From Nostocales cyanobacterium HT-58-2 (GTDB lineage: Bacteria > Cyanobacteriota > Cyanobacteriia > Cyanobacteriales > Nostocaceae): a DNA stretch of 64,000 nt. Where the stretch lies: the NCBI GenBank assembly GCA_002163975.1, contig CP019636.1:7009501-7073500 (forward strand), given 5' to 3'. Each line of letters begins with the position of its first letter. The first letter of the stretch is position 1. The translations under genes were made by a program, and so were the position numbers. The notes below the pieces were generated by a model, which was not told the DNA's origin, did no database searches, and saw nothing but the letters and a program-made list of their open reading frames with translations. Below, in pieces: positions 8,070 through 16,793 of the stretch.

Positions 8070-9241
8070 CTAAAAATTGCTGCAACAGGTGTGCTAAATG
8101 GCACTTCTTCTGGCGCAACAGCGTAGACTGTACCACCGTTTAACAAGGTATGAGCTGCGGCGAGATCCAACAAATCCTCATCGCCAGTTTCTTCTTCTTG
8201 GTGCACGTAAACAGTTTCTGAGGTTGGATCAAACAGTCCCCATTGCTGCTGACCAACTGCAACCAGCAATGAGTCTACTCTTTGGTAATAAGCTGCTGGG
8301 ACAATGTCCTTAAGTTCATTGGATGCTTTGCCAGTATTACCACCAAATAATTCGTTAAATCGCTCCACAACTTCTTGCTGTGACTTGTGGTAGTATGGCT
8401 CAACAATGGGCCAAGCTCGTTCATGCAGTTCTTGTGCGCTCAGAATCTCTTGATTGCCTGTGATACCTTCTTCAATTAGATGCTGGTAAGTATTTGCTTC
8501 TCTGTAAAGAGGCATCAAGTATTCCACCCCAGCCAGTACCAAAGGCGCTGTTTTCTCTCGCAGTTTCTCTTCTAAGGCGTGATTAACGGCGTAAAAGAAT
8601 TGGAGAATGTCTTTTTGGTGTTCATCCCTGTCAGGACTACCCTGTCCGTGAAACGCACCTGGCTGTGAGCGTGAGAAAGAATTGGCGGTTCCTCCTTTGG
8701 GTGTCGCAATGCGAAACTGACCCTCTTTAGCCGTTTCATCATACCTGAGAGCTTCATCTAGACTTTTAGGTAGATTTTCTACCTCTACCTCTTGGATGTT
8801 GTAGTGTGTTCCTTCAAAGAAACGAACATTCTTTTGACTTAGAGCTAGTAAGTAGAAATGTCCATCTCCATTTAAAATTGGCAGTAGTGGCTTAATGTGA
8901 AACCGATCTGTCACGACAACCAATTCGTCAAATGTAAGAGGCAGGGTATAGTAACGAAAAATATCTTTAGAAATAAAAACTGCTAGTCCTTGGTCTACAT
9001 TTTGCTCCCAGAAATTTGAATTATCCAGTTGATGAGATTTTGCCAGCAATTCAACTGCATTATCCTGCTCAAGACCTGCATCAATTAAGCGAGCTTCAGC
9101 CTCTTTTATTAAGTTCTTAAAGCGAATTGAGTTTTGACGAACTTCTGGTCCAGCTAATTGCGTTGGCATATAAATTGACACAGAATTTTGTCTTGGCTGT
9201 TCTAGCAGTGTTTTTATTTCCTCACGAGAAATTAATGTCAT
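8063..9241 (-). CDS. baeRF-family (archaeo-eukaryotic release-factor-like) protein, probably baeRF3
   Basis: 392 residues, soluble, acidic. The N-terminus MTLISREEIKTLLEQ followed by VSIYMPT is typical of the bacterial baeRF3 group. Next comes a GHFYLLALSQKNVRFFEG strand pattern, and the end is TVYAVAPEEVPFSTPVAAIFRY, a Rossmann/eRF1-domain-like ending in which the last strands hold the GG-like loop (TLLNGGTVYAV). baeRF proteins are related to eRF1 and pelota central domains and are predicted ribosome-associated factors; no reaction is established. A Ser/Gln/His-rich spacer lies around residue 185-205. Upstream there is a good SD-like GGGAGGGATATGGC just before the ATG. Confidence 0.75.
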   Translation of the reverse strand: MTLISREEIKTLLEQPRQNSVSIYMPTQLAGPEVRQNSIRFKNLIKEAEARLIDAGLEQDNAVELLAKSHQLDNSNFWEQNVDQGLAVFISKDIFRYYTLPLTFDELVVVTDRFHIKPLLPILNGDGHFYLLALSQKNVRFFEGTHYNIQEVEVENLPKSLDEALRYDETAKEGQFRIATPKGGTANSFSRSQPGAFHGQGSPDRDEHQKDILQFFYAVNHALEEKLREKTAPLVLAGVEYLMPLYREANTYQHLIEEGITGNQEILSAQELHERAWPIVEPYYHKSQQEVVERFNELFGGNTGKASNELKDIVPAAYYQRVDSLLVAVGQQQWGLFDPTSETVYVHQEEETGDEDLLDLAAAHTLLNGGTVYAVAPEEVPFSTPVAAIFRY

Positions 9242-9525
9242 GCCATATCCCTCCCGTTAATGTGAGCAGAGATCCCTCTTAAACCAGACCGCTGATATGT
9301 TCAACGTTCCTACGGGAAATTGCTCTCAGATGATTTGTTATGGATTTATTTCACGTCAAGGAAGGTTAACTTTCATCTTTCTTATGGTAGGAAAGATATG
9401 GATGATATCTGTTCACATGGGATGTTGGAATGAAAAAAATTCCCAATTCAAAACTTTTCTTGATGTTGATTATTTCTTAATACCCTTATAGTCTCATACC
9501 TCACACTCCTCGAAAGGAGGATGAT
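9242..9525. other. Intergenic region with a CTCCT-CGAA-AGGAG hairpin
   Basis: 284 bases. A small perfect hairpin (9506-9519) lies just past the stop of the DUF1361 gene on the minus strand and may act in its termination. The remainder should contain the promoter of the baeRF-like gene. A short plus-strand frame after GGAGG at 9515 runs antisense to the DUF1361 gene and was not accepted as a gene. Confidence 0.35.
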
Positions 9526-10197
9526 TCATCCAACATTGGGCGTGTTTGAGTTAATATGTTTTGGGCTAATGGCTATGTTATTGTGTCCTTGCCTGGCAAA
9601 ACCCAAAGTCACTCGCTTCATTATCCAATGCAGAACTACAAGTATGCCAAAGGTAATAGCAATAATTACCAGAGGCTGTTTGCCAAGAATTTCCTCTACA
9701 CCTCTAGTCAGCAAGGCATCTGGTTGAGTCACAAAATCCCAACTGTTAAAACGTAAGAAACGTCCCCAATAAACACCAACAGCGCACAGAGCATGAGTAA
9801 TAAACTCAACCCACAAAATCCATTGGCTTTTCCCAATACGATGTAAGTAATAACCTAGATTAATTAAAGAGATAACGTAAGCTTCAAATCCAGCTAAAAT
9901 AACTAGCGCATACAACGGGATGAGTATAAGAGTTATTATCCACACAGACTGAATTGTACGAATATCTTCTATGAGATGAATGATATCAGTCAGTAGGTAA
10001 GGCGCATTTGGTAAAAAAGCATAGAAAACTGTAAATCCTAGCCACCAAACCCAAGACCTTCCACGTCTGGTGCGAAACAACCAAACACTCAAAGCCAAAG
10101 GTATAAAAGCTAAAAATAAGTTCCAAGTCATCCAACGCATATTAATTTGTAAGACTTGCACTACTCTGGCAATCAATTCGATAAGTTCTGCTTTCAT
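9526..10197 (-). CDS. DUF1361 integral membrane protein
   Basis: 223 residues with about six to seven hydrophobic helices. The diagnostic DUF1361 stretch is present: FLPNAPYLLTDIIHL, then YWGRFLRFNSWDF in the second half. The family is found in cyanobacteria and Firmicutes; its function is unknown and no catalytic residues are evident. It is transcribed in the same direction as the baeRF-like gene but separated from it by 284 bp, so co-transcription is unclear. The C-terminal ~30 residues are hydrophilic and probably disordered. Confidence 0.85.
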   Translation of the reverse strand: MKAELIELIARVVQVLQINMRWMTWNLFLAFIPLALSVWLFRTRRGRSWVWWLGFTVFYAFLPNAPYLLTDIIHLIEDIRTIQSVWIITLILIPLYALVILAGFEAYVISLINLGYYLHRIGKSQWILWVEFITHALCAVGVYWGRFLRFNSWDFVTQPDALLTRGVEEILGKQPLVIIAITFGILVVLHWIMKRVTLGFARQGHNNIAISPKHINSNTPNVG

Positions 10198-10553
10198 AGC
10201 TGCATCCTTAGAAGACGTGTGAAGGATTCTGGTTTCTGTGTATAGTTATAACCTAACTGATTGACTGTTAAAACTGCATTATGTCGTAGAAAATAACTAG
10301 TGATTAAATAAGTCAATCATGCGAGCTAAGTCACTAGTGTAACTAGTACATTAATCAGAGCAGTTTTACTATAGACATATTTCTCATCTAGAATGTTGCC
10401 TTTGTGCTGGCGATAATTCAGTAGGGTTCAGTTAACATTTGCCGTCACCTGCGCATGGTGCGGCTACACTTAAAAAGCCTGCGCAGCCTTTATTTGATAG
10501 CCCTAGGCTTTAGCCTTTGGGCTTATCATATTGATTTCATCAAGCTCTTGATG
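10198..10553. other. Intergenic region with nested hairpin
   Basis: 356 bases, no gene. AGCCC-TAGGCTTTAGCCTTT-GGGCT at 10499-10523 is a nested inverted repeat 30 bases beyond the stop of the lipoprotein gene. On the minus strand it is followed by ATCAAATAAA. It resembles both a terminator and the 'AGGCTTTAGCCT' foldbacks of IS605-type ends. Confidence 0.45.
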
Positions 10554-11030
10554 TCACTGGGATTGGCGACAGTACTTATTAATTTGAGATGCCATGACAT
10601 CTGACTGCTTGGCAGCATTTGTAGCTGCTGTCAGGGCTGTATCAATGTCTCCTCTGGCTTTTTGAATTTTTACCCTACCCTCTGATGAGGCTTTGGCAGT
10701 CTTAGCCGACTTAAGAGCGTTACTTGCTTTGGCAATTGACCGACTAAAAGTCTGAAACACTGTTACAAAACGGCTCTGAAAGTCTTGAAGCTTGGGATCT
10801 TTTAACTTCAGCTGCTGAATTTCTTTCGTCACAGCCTCCAAATCCTTGGATAGTTGCAAGCTTGTTGTCACCTGCTGTCCTTTATTCTTATCAATCAAGT
10901 CAGTTCCTTTGTTAACAAGATAAATCAGTCGCTGACATTGAGAGCTTTTGCTGTCATTGCAAGCAGTCACTAACAAAGCTATGCTCAAGCTTATAGGAAT
11001 AATAACGGTATATTTACCCAAAACAGACAT
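10554..11030 (-). CDS. Small putative lipoprotein, function unknown
   Basis: 158 residues from ATG 11030; a longer reading from TTG 11057 is possible but less likely. The N-terminus is a signal peptide ending in the lipobox LVTAC (lipidated Cys about 24 residues from the ATG), so the protein should be membrane-anchored and periplasmic. The rest is Lys/Ala/Ser-rich and predicted helical (residues about 40-150), possibly coiled coil, with a second Cys near the end (YCRQSQ) that might pair with the Cys in SQCQR. The family is not recognised. A TnpB element ends at about 11064, only 34 bp before this start, so the native promoter has probably been separated from the gene. Confidence 0.7.
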   Translation of the reverse strand: MSVLGKYTVIIPISLSIALLVTACNDSKSSQCQRLIYLVNKGTDLIDKNKGQQVTTSLQLSKDLEAVTKEIQQLKLKDPKLQDFQSRFVTVFQTFSRSIAKASNALKSAKTAKASSEGRVKIQKARGDIDTALTAATNAAKQSDVMASQINKYCRQSQ

Positions 11031-11103
11031 TAACACAGTACCATCAATAAAACCCAAACAATCTTGACATACTCCTCAGCCTAAAGGCATAAGGATTCTA
11101 GGC

Positions 11104-12228
11104 TCAAACAACAATTGCAGGCGTTGCCCGTCTTACATCGTCTAACCCAGCAGTTGATGCCCCAACTGCACAAATATTCTTAGCTGCGTTCTCGTCTCTC
11201 CCATTTAGCGAGTGACAGGACGGACAACGCCACTCTCTCGCCGACAAATCCAATTTTTCTAGAAAGTGTCCACAACAAGAGCAAGTCTTACTAGATGGAT
11301 ACCATTGATCCACATACAGAACCTGCTTGCCTAACTTCAAGGCAACCCATTCCACGATTTGCAGGAATTCCCCAAAGGCTAAGTCTGAGATTTTTCGACC
11401 CCAAAGACGTTGCATTCCTTTAAGGCTCAAGGTTTCAAAACATAGCACATCAAACTTATTAGTTAGGTCGTGAGCTAATTTCCAAAACCAATCACGTCTA
11501 GCATTAGAAATATCCTCATATTTACGTACTAAATTCTTTCTTGCCCGTTCTTGGTTGGATGAGCCTTTCAACTTTTTAGAGTGCTGTTTACTCGCTTTTT
11601 TAATGGTGTTGAGAGATTGTTTCAAGAATTGAGGAGATTCGATTGTTGTGCCATCAGAGCAGGTGAGGAATGTACGCAAACCGAAGTCAAATCCAGCGAT
11701 TTTACCCGTCTTAAACTTGTTTTCTGGTTCAACTACATTATCAACAACCACAACCATAAACAATTCACCTAATGGCGTGCGTTTTATGGTTAGCGTTTTA
11801 ACTGTTCCCTGTATCTCTCTAGACTTCCAAAATTGATAAACTCGATTCCCAATTTTGACCCGATTACCACCTAAAAACTTGTACCCTGCTTGCTTTAAAG
11901 TGAATGACTTATACTTCTTAACCTTCTTGAATCCTGGTGGTCTAACTCCTTTGTTATTGTGCTTAAAAAATAACTGGTATGCTTTCTCGATACGTTGACA
12001 GATATTCTGTACTGCCTGAGAACCTACTGATTGCCAAAACGGGTTACGCTTCCGCAACTTGGCAATGTGAGCTTGAAGTTTTGCACAACTCAAGTGCTTG
12101 CCCCACATTTGGTAGTACCGACGATGAAGAGCAATGCAATGGTTATAAATCACCCCAGAAGCGTTAATCATTCGCTTGAGGTGTTTATTTCGCTTATGGT
12201 TGTAGAGCTTAAACTTCAGTGTTTTCAT
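11104..12228 (-). CDS. tnpB: TnpB, RNA-guided nuclease (IS200/IS605 OrfB)
   Basis: 374 residues from ATG 12228 (MKTLKFKLY); a reading 11 codons longer exists, from 12261. RuvC residues are D181 in AGFDFGL, E265 in CFETLSL and D345 in NGRDENAA. The zinc knuckle is C316-x2-C319 and C335-x2-C338. The C-terminal RRATPAIVV tail is frequent in cyanobacterial copies. The protein is intact. It differs clearly from the TnpB at 2020, so the two elements are not recent duplicates. The predicted guide region of its omega RNA, just past 11064 on the minus strand, points into the lipoprotein gene's 5' end. Confidence 0.9.
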   Translation of the reverse strand: MKTLKFKLYNHKRNKHLKRMINASGVIYNHCIALHRRYYQMWGKHLSCAKLQAHIAKLRKRNPFWQSVGSQAVQNICQRIEKAYQLFFKHNNKGVRPPGFKKVKKYKSFTLKQAGYKFLGGNRVKIGNRVYQFWKSREIQGTVKTLTIKRTPLGELFMVVVVDNVVEPENKFKTGKIAGFDFGLRTFLTCSDGTTIESPQFLKQSLNTIKKASKQHSKKLKGSSNQERARKNLVRKYEDISNARRDWFWKLAHDLTNKFDVLCFETLSLKGMQRLWGRKISDLAFGEFLQIVEWVALKLGKQVLYVDQWYPSSKTCSCCGHFLEKLDLSAREWRCPSCHSLNGRDENAAKNICAVGASTAGLDDVRRATPAIVV

Positions 12229-12259
12229 GCTAGTATCGTACATCAATAATCCGTACAAC

Positions 12260-12403
12260 ATGATGAAGAAACGATTAGATTTTAGGTTAGAAGAGTATGA
12301 GCTTAAAATTCTTGAAGATTACTGCCTTGCAGTTGGTAGGACAAAAACCGATGTGCTTAGGGAACTCATCAGAAGTTTGAAGACAAAGAGAAAGCCGTCC
12401 TAG
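12260..12403 (+). CDS. 47-residue ribbon-helix-helix (CopG/Arc-like) protein in the TnpB element
   Basis: ATG 12260 to TAG 12401-12403. The protein (MMKKRLDFRLEEYELKILED then YCLAVGRTKTDVLRELIRSL) has the ribbon-helix-helix pattern: a basic N-terminal strand KKRLDFRL, helix A and helix B with the G-R-T-K-T-D-V-L-R turn. RHH proteins dimerise and bind short operators. It is divergent from tnpB: its ATG overlaps the longest possible tnpB start on the palindromic CATG, so binding there could repress both genes. Its stop lies in the 12391-12417 hairpin. It is too short for most gene callers. It could be an element-encoded regulator or an orphan antitoxin-like protein. Confidence 0.65.
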   Translation: MMKKRLDFRLEEYELKILEDYCLAVGRTKTDVLRELIRSLKTKRKPS

Positions 12404-12417
12404 AAGGACGGGGCTTT
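12391..12417 (+). terminator. Hairpin at the end of the RHH gene / element boundary
   Basis: AAAGC-CGTCCT pairs with AGGACG-(GG)-GCTTT around a three-base loop. It covers the stop codon of the RHH mini-gene and is followed by AAACCTAAATTTT. It may serve both as terminator and as foldback end of the IS605-type element. Confidence 0.5.
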
Positions 12418-12545
12418 AAACCTAAATTTTCGGTAACTCATGATTCAAGAATTTTTGTCGGTGTTTCGATAATTCAGTTGAATTAGGATGTACACAATTG
12501 TGTTGCGGTTGGTCTTCGTGCACACAAACATACCAACGAAATACC

Positions 12546-13268
12546 TTACCAATCGACGGGTAAACCTAGCTGATCTAGGGTCTTGCTATCTTGCAATAGT
12601 GGCTGAATCTCACTATCTATTGCAATCCGACCATCAGAAAGTACTAGAGCGCGTTGAGTGACTTTACCCAGCCAGTGTAGGTCGTGGGAGGCAATTAACA
12701 TCACCTGCACTGGCAACTTTAACAAAACTTGAGCTAAGTGACGCCGCCACGCTGGATCAAGACCGTTAGTCGGTTCATCCAAAATCAAAATGACAGGTTC
12801 TAACGCTAAAATCGCTGCTAGGGCGGCAAGACGTCTTTGTCCACCGGAAAGTTCGTGGGCAGAACGGTTAGCATAAGCTTCTAGTCCAAAATCAGCTAAC
12901 AAGTGCCTTGCTTTATCAATTGCTATTGCTGGTGGTACACCGTAGTTGCGTGGTCCAAAGGTCACATCTTCTAAAATTGTTGGCATAAAGAGTTGATCAT
13001 TGGGATCTTGGAAGCTAAACCCGATGTTACGGCGTACTTGTGGTAGAGTTTTCGGTTCTACCGGGATATCATTGATCCAAATTTTTCCTGAAAGGGGTTG
13101 TTTTAAGCCGATGAGGTTCTCGAGCAAAGTACTTTTACCAGAACCAGTTGGTCCCATAAGTGCAACCCGATCGCCTGCATTCAAGCTAAAACAGATATCT
13201 CGTAAAACTGGTTCCTGATTTGAATAGGCATACACTAAGTTTTGAACCGTGACTCCGACTTGTAGCAT
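12546..13268 (-). CDS. cbiO: ECF transporter ATPase (CbiO/NikO type), first Co/Ni importer
   Basis: 240 residues. ABC ATPase with Walker A GPTGSGKST (39-47), Q-loop FSFQDPNDQLF, signature ELSGGQRR, Walker B VILILDEPTNGLD and H-switch ASHD. ECF-type ATPases energise uptake by driving the CbiQ/NikQ coupling protein against the substrate-binding CbiM/NikM. It is the last gene of the minus-strand set cbiM-cbiQ-cbiO; 79 bp separate it from cbiQ. The Q-loop region 'SFQDPNDQLFMPTILEDVTFGP' is characteristic of the Co/Ni group. Confidence 0.9.
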   Translation of the reverse strand: MLQVGVTVQNLVYAYSNQEPVLRDICFSLNAGDRVALMGPTGSGKSTLLENLIGLKQPLSGKIWINDIPVEPKTLPQVRRNIGFSFQDPNDQLFMPTILEDVTFGPRNYGVPPAIAIDKARHLLADFGLEAYANRSAHELSGGQRRLAALAAILALEPVILILDEPTNGLDPAWRRHLAQVLLKLPVQVMLIASHDLHWLGKVTQRALVLSDGRIAIDSEIQPLLQDSKTLDQLGLPVDW

Positions 13269-13347
13269 TCTATCTATTGATAATTAATGATTGGAATAAC
13301 CAGGCTTAGACTATTTGATAAGTAGACCTTATCCATCCTACTTAGGA

Positions 13348-14010
13348 CTAAAATTCAAAATTCATATAAGAAGCAACGCTCAAACAAAAAGCGACAGCAC
13401 ACATCATCGCCACTGCAAAACGCTCTTTTGGTCTTAATGTTGCGTCTACTGGTAGCTGTCCGTTATAACCACGAACTTCCATTGCTGCATAGACTCTTTC
13501 TGCTCGTTCCAAACTGCGGAGATACAAGGCTCCAATCATTGCTGCGCTGGCGTAGCGCAACCACCCGGCAGGACCGTTCAAACCTCGTAGTTGAGCACCG
13601 CGCTGCATTCGTGTCACTTCTCCAAGCAAAATTTCTAGGTATTGTCCAGCTAACAATAAACTTTCTTTTAATGCTCTGGGTACAGGTAAGCTTTTAAGAG
13701 CAATGCCAAAACTGTGCGGCGGTAAAGTTAACAAAAAGCTATTCATTGTTATCAGACAAATCAAGGAACGAACCAGCAAAAAGCTAGCTCGCTCCCATCC
13801 TAAAGGCAATGCCAGTAATGAGAGAAAAATCAACTCTGCACCGAGTAGTCCTGTAAGTTTACGAATGGGTACACGTAGTAAGACAGACCATAATAGGGCG
13901 ATCGCCCCATATGCACCTAACCAGTACCAAGCGTTCTGTTTTAGGAAAGCACATCCGACAACAATGACTAAGGACAGCTGCAAGCGTAATGGTATAGAAA
14001 TTCTAAGCAT
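13348..14010 (-). CDS. cbiQ: ECF transporter transmembrane coupling protein CbiQ/NikQ
   Basis: 220 residues with about five membrane helices. It has two coupling motifs of the A-R-G type (QRGAQLRGL and AAMEVRGYNG), which contact the ATPase. It overlaps cbiM by 8 bp (14003-14010), which shows translational coupling. It completes the transmembrane part of the first metal importer. The sequence is well diverged from the CbiQ at 15981, so the two importers are not a recent duplication. Confidence 0.88.
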   Translation of the reverse strand: MLRISIPLRLQLSLVIVVGCAFLKQNAWYWLGAYGAIALLWSVLLRVPIRKLTGLLGAELIFLSLLALPLGWERASFLLVRSLICLITMNSFLLTLPPHSFGIALKSLPVPRALKESLLLAGQYLEILLGEVTRMQRGAQLRGLNGPAGWLRYASAAMIGALYLRSLERAERVYAAMEVRGYNGQLPVDATLRPKERFAVAMMCAVAFCLSVASYMNFEF

Positions 14011-14926
14011 TATTCGGTCTGACTAATCGTGCAATACCAAAGGCAACACCAAAGCAAACAATAGATCCGATAATTCCAGCAATACTCGTTCCTATACCTT
14101 CATTGCCGTTAATGGTGTAGTCAGCAAAAGGGGTGGGAACAGATACTCGTACTTGTTCTGCTAAATTGATGAAACCCAAGTTTTCAGCAACTCTTTCTAA
14201 ACCATCTGGCCATGCAGAAGCTAGCAGTGACAGCACACCTGCTATTAAAAGAATGCTCACCACAGGTACCACCCACCCTTTAAACTCCTGCTGATTTCCA
14301 GGTAAGAGGTCTGGTCGTGCTGTCATCAGGTAAGTGAGCACACCTCCGGTAATCAAACCTTCACCAATGCCAATGAGAATATGTACGCCACTCATCGCTG
14401 GTAAAACGATATTGACTGGTGCAGTCCCAGAAAGAGCTAACTCTATGGCACAAGTGATCGCTGCGACCACCACACTAATGCCAGCTGCAATGCCCGCAGC
14501 CAGGGGTAAACGCCCTTTATATCCCCCAAGCAATCGCTGTAAAGTTTGGGTCAAACTCCAGCCAACCCAAACTCCAATCACTGCCATGTTAAATATATTT
14601 GCTCCCAAGGCTGTAATACCACCATCAGCAAACAGGACAGCCTGAATAATTAAAACGGTAGCGATGCATAATGTACCTGCCCAAGGGCTACCTAAAATAA
14701 CAGCTGCCAAAGTACCCCCTAATAAGTGACCACTTGTTCCACCTGCAACAGGAAAATTAATCATCTGCGCGGCAAAAATAAACGCGGTGGTTAAACCAAG
14801 AACGGGAGCGCGACGAATACCAAAAGCGTTTTGCGATCGCCTCATCGCAATCGAGAGTGCTACCACACTGGCTAACCCGGTAGCAGCAGCCACTGGCCCA
14901 GATACAAACCCATCAGGAATATGCAT
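14003..14926 (-). CDS. cbiM: CbiM/NikM substrate-specific component fused to a PDGLE (CbiN/NikN-like) domain
   Basis: 307 residues. The N-terminus MHIPDGFVSGP is the strictly conserved metal-binding start of CbiM/NikM: the free N-terminal Met-His takes part in Co2+/Ni2+ coordination, so ATG 14926 must be correct (SD AGGGG 7 bp upstream). About 210 residues of CbiM core with GTSGHLLGG are followed by a helix, an extracytoplasmic PDGLERVAE segment and a last helix, the PDGLE domain that replaces separate CbiN. Such fusions are often nickel transporters; specificity (Ni2+ versus Co2+) cannot be settled from sequence. Confidence 0.9.
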   Translation of the reverse strand: MHIPDGFVSGPVAAATGLASVVALSIAMRRSQNAFGIRRAPVLGLTTAFIFAAQMINFPVAGGTSGHLLGGTLAAVILGSPWAGTLCIATVLIIQAVLFADGGITALGANIFNMAVIGVWVGWSLTQTLQRLLGGYKGRLPLAAGIAAGISVVVAAITCAIELALSGTAPVNIVLPAMSGVHILIGIGEGLITGGVLTYLMTARPDLLPGNQQEFKGWVVPVVSILLIAGVLSLLASAWPDGLERVAENLGFINLAEQVRVSVPTPFADYTINGNEGIGTSIAGIIGSIVCFGVAFGIARLVRPNNA

Positions 14927-15175
14927 ATCATGCCCCTGTTTTTTATATGCTTTTTTCGCCTAGTTAATAATATATAACCACGGCATTGTATTAACATAAA
15001 AACCAAATTTCCCCACCAATTTGCAATGCCCTCATGGGGGATTTGTAAGTGCTACTTTAGGATTATTGACAATAAAATTTGCGGAAATAAGTATACTTTT
15101 ACTTTAGATTGTAAACTTTTAAATATTTTTTTGCTAACTTTTAAAGAAAATAAAAAAATGAGTCATAAATAATGA
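14927..15175. other. Intergenic region between the two metal importers
   Basis: 249 AT-rich bases. It should carry the promoter of the first importer and the terminator of the second. A B12-box (cobalamin riboswitch) and an obvious NikR-like operator were looked for and not seen. Confidence 0.35.
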
Positions 15176-16006
15176 CTAAAAATAACGAAATAGGTTTAAT
15201 ATCCTTTGTCGCAACCGTTCTAAAACAGGTCCCTCTTCAGCAACTCCGTCTGCAAATAACATTTCATATATAAGTGGTACTCCTAACTGTAAATCCTCTA
15301 GAATCTCGCGTTGAGTAAACACATCCTGTGGCTTCCCCTCTATAATGAGTCGTCCCCGATCCATAACAAATACCCAATCTGCCCAGCGATAAACTAAATC
15401 AAGGTCATGAGTTGCCATTAATATTGATGTTCCATCTGCATGAATTTTTTTCAGAGTCGCCATCAGATTACGAGTATGTAGCTTATCTAGATAAGCTGTG
15501 GGTTCATCTAGTAACAGTAGTTTAGGTCGTAGCACCATCACATCTGCTATAGAAACTCGCTTTTTTTGTCCTAAACTGAGATGATGAACTGGTCTTTGAG
15601 CTAATTCAGTAAGATCAAATTCTACTAAAGCTTGCTCGACTCGCTGTTGAATTTCTGCTTCTGGTAAATTCAAATTACACAAGCCATAAGAAATATCTTC
15701 TTCAACGGTAGACGCGACCAGTTGTTGTTCTGGGTCTTGAAAAATTAATCCGACTTTTTGGCGTAACTTCATCAAATAATTACGGTCGTATTGTAGGGGC
15801 TTACCCTGCCATGATATAGTTCCTTTCTGAGGTTTGTATAATCCATTGGCTAACAAAAATAGCGTTGTTTTTCCACAACCATTTTGACCTATCAATGCAC
15901 ATCTTTTGTGATACGGAATCTTCAGTGTTAGACCATTTAGAGCTGATTGTTGTGCGCCTAAATATGTGTAGTGTACCTGCTCAAATTCGAGTAACCATTC
16001 CTGCAT
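15176..16006 (-). CDS. cbiO: Cobalt ECF transporter ATPase CbiO, second importer
   Basis: 276 residues. Walker A GQNGCGKTT (40-48), Q-loop IFQDPEQQLVASTVEEDI, signature HLSLGQKKR, Walker B LLLLDEPTAYLD and H-switch ATHD. The C-terminal ~40-residue extension (VPLIYEMLFADG onward) is usual for this CbiO subgroup. Its start overlaps cbiQ by 26 bp. It is the fourth gene in the cbiM-N-Q-O operon running leftward from 17.9 kb. Confidence 0.9.
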   Translation of the reverse strand: MQEWLLEFEQVHYTYLGAQQSALNGLTLKIPYHKRCALIGQNGCGKTTLFLLANGLYKPQKGTISWQGKPLQYDRNYLMKLRQKVGLIFQDPEQQLVASTVEEDISYGLCNLNLPEAEIQQRVEQALVEFDLTELAQRPVHHLSLGQKKRVSIADVMVLRPKLLLLDEPTAYLDKLHTRNLMATLKKIHADGTSILMATHDLDLVYRWADWVFVMDRGRLIIEGKPQDVFTQREILEDLQLGVPLIYEMLFADGVAEEGPVLERLRQRILNLFRYF

Positions 16007-16793
16007 ACTGCCAAAATTCCAGTCCTATTAATACTCCACAACCAACAACTGCTTCGATAGCATAACGTTTGGATGAATGATAGCGATGGGAATGCCAAAC
16101 CCGTAGCTCTCCACTAAAACCCCGTGCTGCTAAACTTAAGGAGACTTGACGATAGTTCTCCATGGTTCGCTTTAGTAATTGTCCAATCAACAGTGCTAAA
16201 CTTTTCATCCCAGTTGTAAAAGTGCGGTAGCCACCACGAGATTGTTGAGCAGTCCATAACTCAAAGGTCGTATTTAGAAGGACAAAAATAAAGCGGTACA
16301 TCAGTAATAAAAGCTCAGTTAAAAGTACTGGAACTCCTATACGACGCAATGTTTGTAAAAGTTCAGAAAAAGGGATAGTTAGCATGACAAAGTATAGGCA
16401 AGACAGAGAGGCGATCGCTCGCGTTAAAATAGTCCATCCTTGCTCAATACCGCTGTGACTGATGTATACATAATAAGAGCCAAAAGTCAACCCAGCAACT
16501 GAATCATCTGGCAGGAGATGTATGTGAGAAAGGTGTACTCCATTGATGGCTAACGCTGGCAAACTAGTTAGCCAAAATAGAGTCGCAACATAAACTAATT
16601 TGAGATAGATTTTGGCAGGAATGCCTGCATAAACAACTGTCCAAATACTCATCCAAACGGCAATCAAGATTTGCATGGGAGGATGAGCAAAGGCAATAAT
16701 TATGAGTAGCGCGATCGCAAACAGTAATTTCTGCTCTGGCGCTAACCATCGCAACCGATTAGTATAAGCAAGCGTGTCAATCTGAATGTTCAT
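15981..16793 (-). CDS. cbiQ: Cobalt ECF transporter coupling protein CbiQ, second importer
   Basis: 270 residues from ATG 16793 (MNIQIDTLAYTNRL); a longer frame to 16835 exists but would overlap cbiN by almost 60 bp. Several membrane helices; coupling motifs QQSRGGYRTF and SLAARGFSGELRVW. It overlaps the end of cbiN by 17 bp in another frame, which is a typical coupled junction. The partner ATPase follows with a 26-bp overlap. Confidence 0.9.
   Translation of the reverse strand: MNIQIDTLAYTNRLRWLAPEQKLLFAIALLIIIAFAHPPMQILIAVWMSIWTVVYAGIPAKIYLKLVYVATLFWLTSLPALAINGVHLSHIHLLPDDSVAGLTFGSYYVYISHSGIEQGWTILTRAIASLSCLYFVMLTIPFSELLQTLRRIGVPVLLTELLLLMYRFIFVLLNTTFELWTAQQSRGGYRTFTTGMKSLALLIGQLLKRTMENYRQVSLSLAARGFSGELRVWHSHRYHSSKRYAIEAVVGCGVLIGLEFWQYAGMVTRI

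Larger units (their letters stand above)
11064..12417 (-). mobile_element. IS200/IS605-type element (IS1341 group) with tnpB and divergent RHH gene
   Basis: On the minus strand the right end is a foldback CCTTATGCC-TTTA-GGCTGAGGAG followed by TATGTCAA, ending at about 11064. The GTCAA terminus is shared with the first TnpB element. The opposite end is marked by the hairpin AAAGC-CGTCCT-AGA-AGGACG-GG-GCTTT at 12391-12417. There are no inverted-repeat ends and no target duplication, as expected of single-strand HUH-type transposition. No tnpA is present. The left boundary is approximate. Confidence 0.6.

Noticed and set aside
9521..9727. Plus-strand frame of 68 residues with a GGAGG just upstream
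   Set aside because: It lies antisense to the DUF1361 gene and its translation has no family features; the GGAGG belongs to a small hairpin.
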